Origin: Dyella dinghuensis
GTDB taxonomy: Bacteria > Pseudomonadota > Gammaproteobacteria > Xanthomonadales > Rhodanobacteraceae
NCBI RefSeq assembly: GCF_003977615.1
Contig: NZ_RYZR01000003.1
Location: forward strand, 620,001-684,000
Length of the DNA: 64,000 nucleotides
Direction of reading: 5' to 3'
The translations under genes were made by a program, and so were the position numbers. Each line of letters opens with the position of its first letter. The first letter of the stretch is position 1. The notes beneath the pieces are model-generated. The model was not told where the DNA came from and searched no databases. It worked only from the letters and a program-made list of their open reading frames with translations. Below are positions 8,291 to 18,166 of this stretch, piece after piece.

Positions 8291-9007
8291 TCAGACCTGC
8301 GCCTTCCCGCTAGCCACCGGCGCGCGACGCGGACGTGGCGTCGCAGCAGGTGTTGCAGACATGGTCAGATCATCCAGCAGCAGCGTGGCTTGCCTTTCCA
8401 TATCCACGCAATAACCCGCGACCTTCGAACGGAAGTAGCGGTGCAGCACGTAGGCGGGAATCGCGACAGTAAGACCGGCGGCCGTACAGATCAGCGCCTC
8501 GCCGATACCGCCGGCCATCTTGGTGGGATCGGCCATACCGCCAACCATCACCTGCATGAACATGCGAATTAGGCCAATCACTGTGCCGAACAGACCGAGC
8601 AACGGGCCGATCAGGGCAATGGTGCCGAGCGTGTTGAGATAGCGCTCCATGCGATGCACCACGTGGCGGCCGGTGTCTTCGATGCGCTCCTTGATCAATT
8701 CGCGCGGACGATTGCGCACGGCGAGCGCGGCAGCAAGCAACTCACCCAGCGGCGAGCCGTTGGAAAGCTTCTCGATGTGCTCCGGATCGAGCTGATCGGA
8801 TTGCGCCCATTCGCGCACTTCCTGAGATAGACCAGGCGGCAATACGGATTTGCGACGTAGGGTCCAGCAGCGCTCCAGTACGATCGCCAGGGCCACCGCC
8901 GAACAGATCAGAATGGGCGCCATCGCCCAGCCGCCGGCCATCAGAATCTGAAACAAATCACCCACACCCAACTCCTGGACTTGCCGTGTGCCTGAAGTCG
9001 GCATCAT
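8291..9007 (-). CDS. exbB: MotA/TolQ/ExbB proton channel family protein
   Basis: A 238-aa membrane protein of the ExbB/TolQ family. Helix 1 is at about residues 22-46 (MAGGWAMAPILICSAVALAI). The paired C-terminal helices contain the hallmark TLGTIALIGPLLGLFGTVIG and the later GGIGEALICTAAGLTVAIPA. It forms the stator-like channel together with ExbD. The exact start is uncertain: MMPTS at 9007 is used here, but a GTG about 14 codons in would also give a normal ExbB N-terminus. First gene of the exbB-exbD-msbA-lpxK run. Confidence 0.92.
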   Translation of the reverse strand: MMPTSGTRQVQELGVGDLFQILMAGGWAMAPILICSAVALAIVLERCWTLRRKSVLPPGLSQEVREWAQSDQLDPEHIEKLSNGSPLGELLAAALAVRNRPRELIKERIEDTGRHVVHRMERYLNTLGTIALIGPLLGLFGTVIGLIRMFMQVMVGGMADPTKMAGGIGEALICTAAGLTVAIPAYVLHRYFRSKVAGYCVDMERQATLLLDDLTMSATPAATPRPRRAPVASGKAQV

Positions 9008-9046
9008 AGCAGCGTCGTAGTTACATACCGTGCGGCCAGTGGCAGT

Positions 9047-11362
9047 TCATTCCCGCCAATAGCGCCGCTCCCGCTGCCGCCAGCGTATAGCGGTATAGGT
9101 GGCGGTGCGTGCCGGAAAATCAATCTGAATGGCACCTTCCAGCGCCGTGTTAAGTACCGGCACACCCGCGCTGGCGTAGCGCTGCAGCACCTCCGGCCGC
9201 GGGTGCCCGAAACGATTCAGCCAGCCGGTGGAAACGACCGCCAGCTCCGGCCTTGTTGTCGCAATAAAATCCGAACTCGACGATGTCCGGCTGCCGTGAT
9301 GTGGCACCTGCAATACCAGCGGCAACCCGGATTGCCACTGTCTGGCAATGCGCGATTCAGCGTCGCTGTCGATATCCCCGGTCAGCAACAAACGGCCGCC
9401 GGTACCTGTGACGAGCAGAACGCATGAGCGATCGTTGTCGGTCGACGCCGCAGACGTGGCGGGACTCAACACCTCGAAATGCACACCGTCCCATTCCCAG
9501 TGTTGACCCGCCAAGCACTGGTCCATCGGTATCGACATGCGCTGCGGCTCGCCTGCGTAACGCTTTGCAGCAGGAAATGCTTTGGCAACTGCGGGCGCAC
9601 CACCAGCATGATCGTTATCACCGTGACTGATCATCAGTACGTCCACGCGGTTCATTCCAAGCGCGTGCAACGACGGGATGACCACGGCTTCACCCAGGTC
9701 GAATCCGGATGGATAGAGCGCACCGGTGTCGTACACAAGGACGTGATCACGCGTGCGCACCACCATCGAAAGTCCCTGTCCAACATCGAGCATCCATGCC
9801 TGAAAGGCGCCGATATCCGGCTGCTGACGCACAGGCCAGATCAAGGGAAGAAACAACAGCACGCCCAAAGCTCGCAGCAGCACACCACGTGGCATGAACA
9901 ACCATGCCGCGCCAACAATCGCCAGTATCAGCGCGACTAGTTTTACTTCAGGCAGAAACCAATGTGCACCCGGCCACGTTGCAGTTCTCTCAAGCACCCA
10001 CCACTGCATGTGCGTCAACCATGCGGCGAGCTGGAGCACGGGTGTGGCCAGTGGCGGACAGATCAGCAGCAAGAGCACACCCATCAAGGCACACGGCACG
10101 ATGACGAAACTCACGATCGGCACGGCCAGAAGGTTGGATAAAGCGCCTACCAACGATGCTTCGCCGAAAAACGATTGTGTGAGGGGTAACAACGCAACAG
10201 TCATCACCAGTTGTCCCAGTGTCAGATCGCGCAGGAATGCGCGAACGCCACGCCCTTGCGTTTCAAGACATAGCACCAGAAACCCGACACCTACGAAAGA
10301 AAGCCAGAATCCCGCCTCCAGAACGGCAAGGGGATCGACGATGAGTATCGCAACCAACGCCAATGCGAGTGCGTGAACAGGGCTAAATGCGCGCCTGCTG
10401 CACTTGCTGAGTGCGACAGCAGCAATCATCAACACCGTGCGAACCGTGGGCATGCCGAATCCGGCAATCGCCGCGTAGCCGAAAGCAACGATCAGTGCCG
10501 ATAACGCCTGCGCCTGGACTTTGGGCCATCGCAATGCGAGTGACGGCCGGAGCCAGTACGTCATCGCACATAGCAAAACACCGAACAAGGCGGCGACGCC
10601 AACGTGGAATCCGGAGATGGCGATAAGGTGCGAAACACCGTTGGCGCGCGCGACGTCCCAGTCGTTTTCGTTGAGTCCGCCCGTATCGCCGACAGTAAAG
10701 GCCCTTAGCAATGCGGCATCGTGCGCATCGGAGACGCGTGTCTGGATACCGTGAGCGAGGTAAGCGCGTAGTTGGTCAATGCAAAAAAATGCGTTTGATA
10801 GACGACGATTCGCAGCGTCATCGCGCACATAACCTACGGCATCGATGCCATGTGCAAGCGCACTTCGCTCTCCATCCGCACCACCGGGATCGATCAGGCC
10901 ACGCGGCCGTCGCAAACGCACTATGAGTTGCCAGCGTGAACAGGGTGTTAGCTCGATAGCGCGTGCGTCGTACCAGCTAATGTGCGCAAGACCGCGCCAT
11001 GAGATCGTCTTTCCATCGAGCGTTGCTTCCTCGATCCGGAAGAGAAAGCTTGTGGCATCGGCCTTGGTTTCCGGAAGACTGACAACCTGGCCGAGGGCGA
11101 CGAAATCCTGGCCCTCCCACACACGTGGCAAACGCGCTTCCATGCCAGCGCTGCCGCGCCATGCGGCCCAGGCAAAACCCAGCAAAGCTATGGCGAACCA
11201 ACGCCACGACGGCGCACGCCAGATCAATCCAAGCGCACAGGGTGCAAAAAACAAAATCGCCCATAACGGCGGTAACACCGGAAGCCATTGCACGGACAAT
11301 ATGCCCGCGATGAGCGCTATCGCGGTTGAAACAGCACTCGGCCACTTCCCTGATCGCAGCAT
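9047..11362 (-). CDS. comEC: DNA internalisation protein ComEC/Rec2
   Basis: A 771-aa polytopic inner-membrane protein that moves single-stranded DNA into the cytoplasm during natural transformation. The order of parts is two to three N-terminal helices, a DUF4131/OB-like periplasmic region (residues about 25-190), a competence domain with many helices (about 220-500) containing HLIAISGFHVGV, and a C-terminal metallo-beta-lactamase domain with ISHGDNDHAGG and VPHHGSRTSSS. All three domains are present and full length. No other competence genes are in the window. Confidence 0.96.
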   Translation of the reverse strand: MLRSGKWPSAVSTAIALIAGILSVQWLPVLPPLWAILFFAPCALGLIWRAPSWRWFAIALLGFAWAAWRGSAGMEARLPRVWEGQDFVALGQVVSLPETKADATSFLFRIEEATLDGKTISWRGLAHISWYDARAIELTPCSRWQLIVRLRRPRGLIDPGGADGERSALAHGIDAVGYVRDDAANRRLSNAFFCIDQLRAYLAHGIQTRVSDAHDAALLRAFTVGDTGGLNENDWDVARANGVSHLIAISGFHVGVAALFGVLLCAMTYWLRPSLALRWPKVQAQALSALIVAFGYAAIAGFGMPTVRTVLMIAAVALSKCSRRAFSPVHALALALVAILIVDPLAVLEAGFWLSFVGVGFLVLCLETQGRGVRAFLRDLTLGQLVMTVALLPLTQSFFGEASLVGALSNLLAVPIVSFVIVPCALMGVLLLLICPPLATPVLQLAAWLTHMQWWVLERTATWPGAHWFLPEVKLVALILAIVGAAWLFMPRGVLLRALGVLLFLPLIWPVRQQPDIGAFQAWMLDVGQGLSMVVRTRDHVLVYDTGALYPSGFDLGEAVVIPSLHALGMNRVDVLMISHGDNDHAGGAPAVAKAFPAAKRYAGEPQRMSIPMDQCLAGQHWEWDGVHFEVLSPATSAASTDNDRSCVLLVTGTGGRLLLTGDIDSDAESRIARQWQSGLPLVLQVPHHGSRTSSSSDFIATTRPELAVVSTGWLNRFGHPRPEVLQRYASAGVPVLNTALEGAIQIDFPARTATYTAIRWRQRERRYWRE

Positions 11363-11498
11363 ATCCGTGCCGCCTGACTCTTTGAGCAGGCAACACTAAT
11401 TCAAGGTCGGATAACTTCGTGTAGGCCACGTGCTGCAGCGAAGCCTCCGGGCACGCTCCGAAGGCTTAGGGCTATGCCGACTTTCCGTCAAACGAGCG

Positions 11499-12206
11499 CT
11501 ACACCTTTTCGCGCAACTCGCCGTTGTGCAGTTCCAGCGTGCGGTCCATGCGTTTGGCAAGCCGGCTGTCATGCGTGACGAGGATGAAGCTGGTACCGAT
11601 CTCGCGATTCAATTCAAGCATCAAGGCATAGACCTGAGCGGCATTGTCTTCGTCGAGGTTACCGGTCGGCTCATCACCGAGCACACAGGATGGCCGCGTC
11701 ACCAAGGCACGAGCTACCGCACAGCGTTGACGTTCACCGCCCGACAGTTCGCCAGGTTTGTGTTCCAGACGTTGTCCCAGCCCGACTCGTTCGAGCAGCA
11801 CTTTCGCCTGCTTTTGCGCGTCGGCAATGTTCGTGCCGCGAATCAGCAAGGGCATGCACACATTTTCCATCGCCGTGAACTCGGGCAGCAGGTGATGGAA
11901 TTGGTAGATGAAGCCCAAGGACTTGTTGCGCACGCGGCCACGCTCGGCATCAGAGAGCTTGGAGAGAAGGCGCCCTTCGACCTCCACTTCGCCGCTGGTC
12001 AACGTATCCAGACCGCCAATGATGTGCAGCAACGTACTCTTGCCGGAACCCGACGCACCGACGATAGCAAGCGTTTCACCACGCTTGAGCGTGAAACTGG
12101 CATCCGACAACACTTTGGTCCGCAGATCGCCCTCTTCGTACGTCTTGGCGATATGGCTGGCGCGCAGCACGATGTCCTGAGAAGCATTCGTCATGGGATT
12201 ACTCAT
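11499..12206 (-). CDS. lolD: Lipoprotein-releasing ABC transporter ATP-binding protein
   Basis: The 235-aa ATPase of the LolCDE system, which extracts lipoproteins from the inner membrane and hands them to LolA. Walker [10 protein letters not shown], signature [15 protein letters not shown] and Walker [13 protein letters not shown] are all present, as is the LolD-typical [21 protein letters not shown] start at [10 protein letters not shown] (12206), which overlaps the upstream permease stop as ATGAGTAA. A second Met four codons later is an alternative. The longer ORF upstream is permease sequence in another frame. Confidence 0.96.
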   Translation of the reverse strand: MSNPMTNASQDIVLRASHIAKTYEEGDLRTKVLSDASFTLKRGETLAIVGASGSGKSTLLHIIGGLDTLTSGEVEVEGRLLSKLSDAERGRVRNKSLGFIYQFHHLLPEFTAMENVCMPLLIRGTNIADAQKQAKVLLERVGLGQRLEHKPGELSGGERQRCAVARALVTRPSCVLGDEPTGNLDEDNAAQVYALMLELNREIGTSFILVTHDSRLAKRMDRTLELHNGELREKV

Positions 12207-13446
12207 AGCGCAGCGCCTGCGCAGGCTGGGTACGCGATGCGCGCCATGCGGGATAAAGCGTGGCAAGCAGGGAGAACGCGAAAGTGACCAGGGACACCCA
12301 CAACACGTCGTACGCGTCGAGCTTACTGGGCACCTCGCTGATGTAGTAAACGTCGGGCGACAGGAACACCACACCCGTCAGGTGCTCGATCATCTTCACA
12401 ATCGCAGGCAGCTGCCACGAGAGCAGCGAACCCAAACCCACACCAAAGGCGATGCCCACCACACCTACCAACACGCCCTGCACCATGAACATACCCATGA
12501 TGCTACGCGGCGTGGAACCCAAGGTGCGAAGAATGGCAATGTCGGCCTGCTTGTCGGTGACAAGCATCATCAACATCGAGATAAGATTGATCACCGCAAC
12601 GAGAATGATCAGCGACAGGATGATGAACATCACCTTTTTCTCCATGGCGATGGCCTTGAAGAAGTTGGCGTGGCTGTCCATCCACGTGGTCACTTCGTAG
12701 GTTTGTCCCAGCGAATCGGCGAGTTCCATCGCGATCGATCGCGCGTTATCGAGATTGTCCAAGCTCAGGCGAATGCCGGTCGGCCCCGCGATGTTCTTCA
12801 GCTTTTCGGCGTTGCCGATGCTGATAAGACCTAGGCCCGAATCGAACTCCTCCATGCCCATTTCGAAGATGCCGCTAACCGTAAATGCGCGGATTCGCGG
12901 CGTAGCGCCGGTGAGCGGATTGGAGGTGACTTGCGGCACGACGAGGATGACGCGATCGCCAAGGCCAACGCCTAGCTGCAGCGCCAGATCCTTGCCAAGA
13001 ATAATGTTCCAGCCGTCCGAATTCAGCGTATCGAACGACCCTTCCACCATGTGCTGATTGATGTTGGAAACCTTTGGTTCCTGCGACGGGTCGATACCGC
13101 GCACGATGGCGCCGGTGGATCGCTGCGCCTGCATGAACGTTTGAATCTCGACGTACGGCGCGGCGCCCTTCACGTGAGGGTTACCGTCGACCGCCTTCAC
13201 GGCGAACTGCCAGTTCTGCAGACTTTCGCCCCCGACGCTGGACACCGTCGCGTCGGAAATCGCGCCAAGAATGCGCGAACGCAGCTGGTAGTCGAAGCCG
13301 TTCATCACCGACATCACCGTGATCAAGGCCATCACGCTGATCGTGATGCAGATAATCGATACGGATGAAATGAAGGAGATGAACTGGTTGCGCCGTTTGG
13401 CGCGGGTATAGCGCAGGCCTACGAAGAGCTCGAGCGGTCGGAACAT
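12199..13446 (-). CDS. lolC: Lipoprotein-releasing ABC transporter permease (LolC/LolE)
   Basis: A 415-aa FtsX-like permease. One transmembrane helix near residues 24-48 is followed by a large periplasmic domain (about 50-265), then three helices (about 275-300, 320-345, 375-400) ending in the [19 protein letters not shown] tail shared by LolC and LolE. Only one permease gene is present here, so the transporter may use a LolF-like homodimer or have a second permease elsewhere. The stop overlaps the lolD start. Confidence 0.95.
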   Translation of the reverse strand: MFRPLELFVGLRYTRAKRRNQFISFISSVSIICITISVMALITVMSVMNGFDYQLRSRILGAISDATVSSVGGESLQNWQFAVKAVDGNPHVKGAAPYVEIQTFMQAQRSTGAIVRGIDPSQEPKVSNINQHMVEGSFDTLNSDGWNIILGKDLALQLGVGLGDRVILVVPQVTSNPLTGATPRIRAFTVSGIFEMGMEEFDSGLGLISIGNAEKLKNIAGPTGIRLSLDNLDNARSIAMELADSLGQTYEVTTWMDSHANFFKAIAMEKKVMFIILSLIILVAVINLISMLMMLVTDKQADIAILRTLGSTPRSIMGMFMVQGVLVGVVGIAFGVGLGSLLSWQLPAIVKMIEHLTGVVFLSPDVYYISEVPSKLDAYDVLWVSLVTFAFSLLATLYPAWRASRTQPAQALRYE

Positions 13447-13576
13447 GGAGGATTCGCTTGTGGAATTCGGGTGACGGGCCGCCCGGATGCCCGATGATCA
13501 ACAATCATCGTGAAATCCTTCAGACCACGCCGAGCGCGCAGAGTGCCCGAAGCGGGTCGACCCGGCAACCAAGCGG

Positions 13577-14011
13577 TCACGCCGCGCTTTCCTGAGCGAC
13601 TGCCTTCATGACCGCAAGGCGCATGCGCAGGCGACGGCGGATATCCGCGTCGCTGTTGTCGGGCATCAGCCAAAGGCTAAGTTTGCCATAGCGGGGGCTG
13701 CTGAGCCGCAGCAAAACCAGCGACCCCATCACCTTGAAGGAGTGCAGCGACGCCGGTTCATCCGTGGCATCGAGGCCGCGCAAAGTCCAGCCGCTGGAGT
13801 GGGCCCAACCCGCGGCATTCACGGGACTGCGCAGCTGCCGCAAAGCGAGCCTGCAAGCGATCGCGACACCTAAGGCCACGCAGACCTGCCCCCATGACGG
13901 CATGCCCGATAAAACCACCGCCAGAACGGCGATCACGCTGACAGCAATGAACAAGCGACCGGGCCAGCGCGAGGGCCGATATTCAAAGCCGATGGCGGGT
14001 GCGGATGTCAT
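13577..14011 (-). CDS. ygfX: YgfX-like membrane protein
   Basis: A 144-aa protein with two adjacent transmembrane helices at about residues 19-55 and a soluble C-terminal half containing GSLVLLRL and LSLWLMPDN. Length, topology and position directly after sdhE fit the YgfX/CptA family, the partner of SdhE (YgfY/CptB) in enterobacteria. Sequence similarity is modest, so the call rests largely on context. It overlaps the end of sdhE by 29 bp. Known work on E. coli YgfX concerns cytoskeleton inhibition and SdhE binding; whether that holds here is unknown. Confidence 0.7.
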   Translation of the reverse strand: MTSAPAIGFEYRPSRWPGRLFIAVSVIAVLAVVLSGMPSWGQVCVALGVAIACRLALRQLRSPVNAAGWAHSSGWTLRGLDATDEPASLHSFKVMGSLVLLRLSSPRYGKLSLWLMPDNSDADIRRRLRMRLAVMKAVAQESAA

Positions 14012-14231
14012 CGATGATGGCTTGCCAGTCGGATCGGGGTGCTTGCGCGTGGCCCATCACCCAATCCCATAGATCGGGGTCTTGCACATCGAGTAACTCT
14101 TCGAATGCCTGGCGTTGCGCTTCATCGGCCGCAGGAAACGAGGTCTCCAGCCAACCACCAAACAATGAATCGAGTTCGCGAGTGCCGCGACGCGTACGCC
14201 AGCGAAGACGTTTGATGCGATCAGCATCCAT
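13983..14231 (-). CDS. sdhE: FAD assembly factor SdhE
   Basis: An 82-aa soluble helical protein that promotes covalent flavinylation of SdhA. It starts MDADRIKRLRWRTRRGTREL, the family's conserved RRG motif that contacts the flavoprotein, and continues with LLDVQDPDLWDWVMGH. The start at 14231 was chosen because the in-frame extension to 14360 only translates a REP palindrome. It lies downstream of sdhB in the same direction, with a REP doublet in between. Confidence 0.95.
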   Translation of the reverse strand: MDADRIKRLRWRTRRGTRELDSLFGGWLETSFPAADEAQRQAFEELLDVQDPDLWDWVMGHAQAPRSDWQAIIDDIRTRHRL

Positions 14232-14249
14232 GAGAAACGCCTCGGTCAA

Positions 14250-14370
14250 AGCCCCTCTCCCGGTGGGAGAGGGGTTGGGGTGAGGGTACGCATCTTGAGA
14301 CGAGTCACATCCATTCTTCGAGGCCGCACCCTCATCCGCCCTACGGGCACCTTCTCCCAACGGGAGAAGG
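14250..14370. repeat. REP-type palindrome doublet, copy 1
   Basis: Two head-to-head imperfect palindromes. The left is CCCCTCTCCCGGTGGGAGA followed by GGTTGGGGTGAGGGT, and the right is ACCCTCATCCGCC...CTTCTCCCAACGGGAGAAGG. They are separated by about 50 bp of unrelated sequence. The same doublet recurs at 35598-35735 and 49851-49982. It fills the gap between sdhB and sdhE inside the operon and could act as an mRNA-stabilising or transcription-attenuating hairpin. Confidence 0.9.
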
Positions 14371-14379
14371 AAAAATCGA

Positions 14380-15162
14380 TTACGCCGAACGACGCTCCAC
14401 GATCAACTTCTTGATCTCCGCAATCGCCTTGGCCGGATTCAAACCCTTCGGACAGGTGCGTGCGCAGTTCATGATGGTGTGGCAGCGATACAGCTTGAAC
14501 GGATCTTCCAGATCGTCCAGACGTGTGCCGGTGTCCTCATCGCGCGAATCGACGATCCAGCGATACGCCTGCAGCAAAATGGCCGGACCGAGGTAACGAT
14601 CGCCATTCCACCAGTAGCTCGGGCAGCTGGTCGAGCAGCAGGCGCAAAGAATACATTCGTACAAGCCATCGAGCTTCTTGCGATCTTGCGGCGACTGCAA
14701 ACGCTCGCGATCCGGTGCGGCACTCTGTGTGCGCAGCCACGGCCTGATCGAAGCGAATTGCGCGTAGAAATGCGTGAGGTCCGGCACGAGATCCTTCACC
14801 ACCGGCATGTGCGGCAGCGGATAGATTTTCACATCACCCGCCGCACATTCTTCAATGGCCCGTGTGCAGGCCAGCGTATTAGTGCCGTCGATATTCATCG
14901 CGCACGAACCGCAGATGCCTTCGCGGCACGAGCGACGCAATGTCAGCGTCGGATCGATTTCGTTCTTGATCTTCAGCAGTGCATCCAGAACCATCGGACC
15001 GCAAGCGGCCAGATCGACTTCGTACGTGTCGATGCGGGGGTTCTGGCCGTCATCCGGCGACCAGCGATAGATGCGGAACGTACGCGGTTTCTTCGCGTCT
15101 TTCGCCGGAAAGTGCTTGCCCGGCTGGATCTTCGAATTCTTGGGTAGCGTGAACTCTGCCAC
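14380..15162 (-). CDS. sdhB: Succinate dehydrogenase iron-sulfur subunit
   Basis: The 260-aa Fe-S subunit of complex II, carrying electrons from SdhA flavin to quinone. The [2Fe-2S] cluster ligands are in [22 protein letters not shown] (about residues 79-100), and the [4Fe-4S]/[3Fe-4S] ligands are in [17 protein letters not shown] (about 172-188) and [17 protein letters not shown] (about 232-248). All cysteines are present. It lies 24 bp after sdhA. Confidence 0.98.
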   Translation of the reverse strand: MAEFTLPKNSKIQPGKHFPAKDAKKPRTFRIYRWSPDDGQNPRIDTYEVDLAACGPMVLDALLKIKNEIDPTLTLRRSCREGICGSCAMNIDGTNTLACTRAIEECAAGDVKIYPLPHMPVVKDLVPDLTHFYAQFASIRPWLRTQSAAPDRERLQSPQDRKKLDGLYECILCACCSTSCPSYWWNGDRYLGPAILLQAYRWIVDSRDEDTGTRLDDLEDPFKLYRCHTIMNCARTCPKGLNPAKAIAEIKKLIVERRSA

Positions 15163-15186
15163 GATTGCCTCTCCAGTCGGTGATGC

Positions 15187-16974
15187 TTAGTAAACGCGCT
15201 TCTTCGGCGGCACAACCTCGACATCTTTGGTCAAGGTATACATGTGCACCGGGCGGAAATCGAAGCTGCTCTTGCCGTTATCGTCGACCTTCACGAGGGT
15301 GTGCTTCATCCACTCGTGATCGTCGCGATCCGGGAAATCTTCGCGTGCATGCGCGCCACGACTTTCATGGCGCTGTTCGGCAGACTGCATGGTCGCCACC
15401 GCCTGCGGCAGCAGGTTGGACAGCTCCAGCGTTTCGATCAGATCGGAGTTCCACACCATGGAACGGTCGCTGACCTTCACGTCCTTGAACGAATCGTAGA
15501 CGTCGCCGATCTTCTTGCTGCCTTCCTGCAGGGTTTCGCCGGTGCGGAACACGGCGGCGTCCTTTTGCATGGTGCGCTGCATGTCCATGCGGATCTGCGC
15601 CGTCGGCGTACTGCCGTTGGCGTTACGCAACGCGTCGAAGCGCGAGAGCGCCTTGTCGAGCACGCTGGCGGGAAGATCTTTTTGCGATGAGCCCGGCTTA
15701 ATGAGTTCTGCGCAGCGATGTGCAACGGCGCGGCCGAAAACCACCAGATCGAGCAGCGAGTTGGAACCCAAACGATTCGCGCCGTGCACCGACACGCAGG
15801 CTGCTTCGCCGATGGCAAAAAGACCTGGTATCACGGAGTCGACGTCGTCGCCTTTCTTCTGCACCACTTCGCCGTGATAGTTGGTGGGAATGCCGCCCAT
15901 GTTGTAGTGAACCGTCGGCAGAACCGGGATCGGCTCCTTCGTCACATCCACGCCAGCAAAGATGCGTGCGGATTCCGCAATGCCCGGCAGGCGCTCGTGA
16001 ATCACTTCGGCACCAAGGTGCATCAGATTCAAATGCACATGGTCCTTCTGCTCACCCACACCGCGGCCTTCGCGCACTTCGAGCGTGATGGCGCGACTGA
16101 CGACGTCACGCGAAGCAAGGTCCTTCGCGCTCGGCGCATAGCGCTCCATGAAGCGCTCGCCCTTGGAGTTGGTCAGATAACCGCCTTCGCCGCGCACGCC
16201 TTCGGTAATCAGCACGCCAGCGCCGTAAATACCGGTGGGATGGAACTGCACGAATTCCATGTCCTGCAGCGCAAGACCGGAGCGCAGCACCATGCCGCCG
16301 CCGTCACCCGTGCAGGTGTGAGCAGAGGTTGCGCTGAAGTAAGCGCGGCCGTAGCCACCCGTCGCCAGCACCACGGCCTGACCACGGAAGAAGTGCAGCG
16401 TACCTTCGTTCATATCGAGCGCGAGCACGCCGCGGCATACACCTTCCTCATCGAAAATCAGGTCGATGACGAAGTATTCGATGAAGAACGTGGCGTCGTG
16501 CGCCAGTGCCTGCTGATACAGCGTATGCAAAATGGCGTGACCCGTACGGTCAGCCGCCGCGCAGGTGCGTTGCGCCGTGCCCTTGCCGTAATGCGTCGTC
16601 ATGCCGCCGAACGGACGCTGATAGATGCGGCCATCATCGGTGCGCGAGAACGGCACACCGTAATGTTCCAGTTCGTAAATGGCCGGAATGGCTTCGCGGC
16701 ACATGTATTCGATGGCGTCCTGGTCACCCAACCAGTCCGAACCCTTGATTGTGTCGTAGAAATGGAAGCGCCAGTCGTCTTCGCCCATGTTGCCGAGCGC
16801 CGCGGCGACACCACCCTGTGCGGCCACCGTGTGCGAGCGTGTCGGGAACACCTTGGTGATGCAGGCCGCTTTCAGACCCTTTTCTGCCAGACCAAAGGTG
16901 GCACGCAGACCGGCACCACCGGCGCCGACCACGATGACGTCGTATTTGTGTTGCTGAATTTTATAGGCTTCCAT
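15187..16974 (-). CDS. sdhA: Succinate dehydrogenase flavoprotein subunit
   Basis: The 595-aa catalytic subunit of succinate dehydrogenase, oxidising succinate to fumarate at the inner membrane. FAD-binding [15 protein letters not shown] is near residues 15-30. The covalent FAD histidine is in [11 protein letters not shown] near residue 48, the target of SdhE-assisted flavinylation. Catalytic motifs HPTGIYG and [19 protein letters not shown] are intact, and the protein ends in PPKKRVY. Length is typical. Confidence 0.98.
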   Translation of the reverse strand: MEAYKIQQHKYDVIVVGAGGAGLRATFGLAEKGLKAACITKVFPTRSHTVAAQGGVAAALGNMGEDDWRFHFYDTIKGSDWLGDQDAIEYMCREAIPAIYELEHYGVPFSRTDDGRIYQRPFGGMTTHYGKGTAQRTCAAADRTGHAILHTLYQQALAHDATFFIEYFVIDLIFDEEGVCRGVLALDMNEGTLHFFRGQAVVLATGGYGRAYFSATSAHTCTGDGGGMVLRSGLALQDMEFVQFHPTGIYGAGVLITEGVRGEGGYLTNSKGERFMERYAPSAKDLASRDVVSRAITLEVREGRGVGEQKDHVHLNLMHLGAEVIHERLPGIAESARIFAGVDVTKEPIPVLPTVHYNMGGIPTNYHGEVVQKKGDDVDSVIPGLFAIGEAACVSVHGANRLGSNSLLDLVVFGRAVAHRCAELIKPGSSQKDLPASVLDKALSRFDALRNANGSTPTAQIRMDMQRTMQKDAAVFRTGETLQEGSKKIGDVYDSFKDVKVSDRSMVWNSDLIETLELSNLLPQAVATMQSAEQRHESRGAHAREDFPDRDDHEWMKHTLVKVDDNGKSSFDFRPVHMYTLTKDVEVVPPKKRVY

Positions 16975-16979
16975 CGGCC

Positions 16980-17387
16980 TCAGGCTCCCAATGCGATGCG
17001 CAGTACAGCCAGCGCGCCAGCCAGCACGCCCAGCACCGCGAGGAACTTAATCGCCACCATCAGGAAGATTTCCTTCCAGCGGGTGTGCACGTAATCTTCG
17101 ATCACCACTTGCAGGCCCAGCACCGCGTGCCAGAACGCGGTGACGATAAACGCCACCAGCAGAACGGCATTCCAAGGTTTGGCAACGGTGGCGCGGGCTG
17201 TCGCGTAGTCGGCATGCAGCAGACCCAGCACCAGAACCACGAACCACAATCCGAGAAGAATGAGGCCTGCCGCCGTAACACGCTGCGTCCACCAATGGCC
17301 CACACCGAACTGCGCCGAGCCCAGTCCGCGCGCCCGCTTGAGCGGGTTTTGCAAATCCTTGGGCAGATCTTTGGCATTCGTGCTCAT
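16980..17387 (-). CDS. sdhD: Succinate dehydrogenase membrane anchor subunit
   Basis: A 135-aa membrane subunit with three transmembrane helices (about residues 37-58, 70-92, 105-130). It contributes to the quinone site and haem b. The sequence [14 protein letters not shown] and [17 protein letters not shown] carry the conserved Arg and the haem-proximal His/Asp-Tyr pair. ATG 17387 was chosen because it overlaps the sdhC stop as ATGA; the longer reading to 17600 is antisense-frame translation of sdhC. Confidence 0.95.
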   Translation of the reverse strand: MSTNAKDLPKDLQNPLKRARGLGSAQFGVGHWWTQRVTAAGLILLGLWFVVLVLGLLHADYATARATVAKPWNAVLLVAFIVTAFWHAVLGLQVVIEDYVHTRWKEIFLMVAIKFLAVLGVLAGALAVLRIALGA

Positions 17388-17779
17388 GCGGCACCTCCGG
17401 CAGTCAGCACATAGGCCCAGACCAGCAGCGTCAGCACGAGGCTTATGACGATGGAGAGCCAGCTCGAACGCACGAACTGAGCGATTGCGTAACCGGCGCC
17501 CGCATCCTGGATCAAATGCCGGATGCCGTTGCAAAGGTGATAAAAGAGCGCCCAGGTCCAACCGATCATCAGGATCATGCCGAGCGGGCTGCCCGTGCAT
17601 ACCTTGAACTGATTGAAGGCATCTTCACCGGCAGCCAGCGAGAGCAAACCCCACAGAACCATCAGCGTGCCCACCGCCAGGGCAATGCCGGTGGCGCGAT
17701 GCAAGATGGAAGTCACCATCTGCACTTGCCACTTATATATCTGTAGGTGCGGAGAAAGCGGTCGTTGCGTCTGTGCCAT
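17384..17779 (-). CDS. sdhC: Succinate dehydrogenase cytochrome b556 subunit
   Basis: A 131-aa membrane anchor with three helices. It has the family signatures RPLSPHLQIYKWQVQMVTSI, SILHRATGIAL near residue 25 (quinone-site Ser and Arg) and FYHLCNGIRHLIQDAG near residue 80 (haem-ligand His). First gene of sdhCDAB, which is translated with an ATGA overlap into sdhD. Its start lies 90 bp downstream of the SDHAF4-like gene. Confidence 0.96.
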   Translation of the reverse strand: MAQTQRPLSPHLQIYKWQVQMVTSILHRATGIALAVGTLMVLWGLLSLAAGEDAFNQFKVCTGSPLGMILMIGWTWALFYHLCNGIRHLIQDAGAGYAIAQFVRSSWLSIVISLVLTLLVWAYVLTAGGAA

Positions 17780-17869
17780 GGCGGCTATCCTGGGGTGGAA
17801 TCGCTGATGCCCGCACCGCCACCTGTCCCCTGCTCTATCGCCACGTCCACAACGCGGACGCGCAGTGGA

Positions 17870-18037
17870 TCAGAAGTCGATGCAGCGTCCGTTCTTCTCC
17901 CAATCGCCGTAGCGGGTGGGATCCGGTGCCGGTCGCCCGTCCTTTTCCTTTTCCTGCAATGGCGAAACAGGCGTGACAGCACGCTCCGTCTTGGCGGGAT
18001 CAGAATCGGTTACGGGTTTGGAGGAAGTGTCGGGCAT
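17870..18037 (-). CDS. DUF1674 / SDHAF4-like succinate dehydrogenase assembly peptide
   Basis: A 55-aa protein, too short for most ORF callers. It starts MPDTSSKPVTDSDPAKTERA and ends PDPTRYGDWEKNGRCIDF. That C-terminal block (PTRYGDWE..GRC.DF) is the signature of DUF1674, the family of mitochondrial SDHAF4, which chaperones flavinylated SdhA before assembly with SdhB. The N-terminal half is low-complexity and probably disordered. It lies immediately upstream of sdhC on the same strand, which supports the function. ATG 18037 is used; the upstream in-frame extension has no family similarity. Confidence 0.85.
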   Translation of the reverse strand: MPDTSSKPVTDSDPAKTERAVTPVSPLQEKEKDGRPAPDPTRYGDWEKNGRCIDF

Positions 18038-18166
18038 GGTTGGTATCGCTAAAAGCGTAATACTTGCGGCATAGCGGCACAACCAGTTGACGCGCGGCGC
18101 CAAGCGTTGCATGCCCTGGCGTGCGGCCTTGCACCATACGCAAACCGACCCCATCTGCCCAGACGC

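Noticed and set aside
13983..14360. Long form of sdhE starting at 14360
   Set aside because: The first 43 residues come from REP copy 1; SdhE family proteins begin near MDADRIKRLRW at 14231.
15718..17094. 458-codon plus-strand open frame over sdhA
   Set aside because: Antisense to a textbook sdhA; no start context and no recognisable domain.
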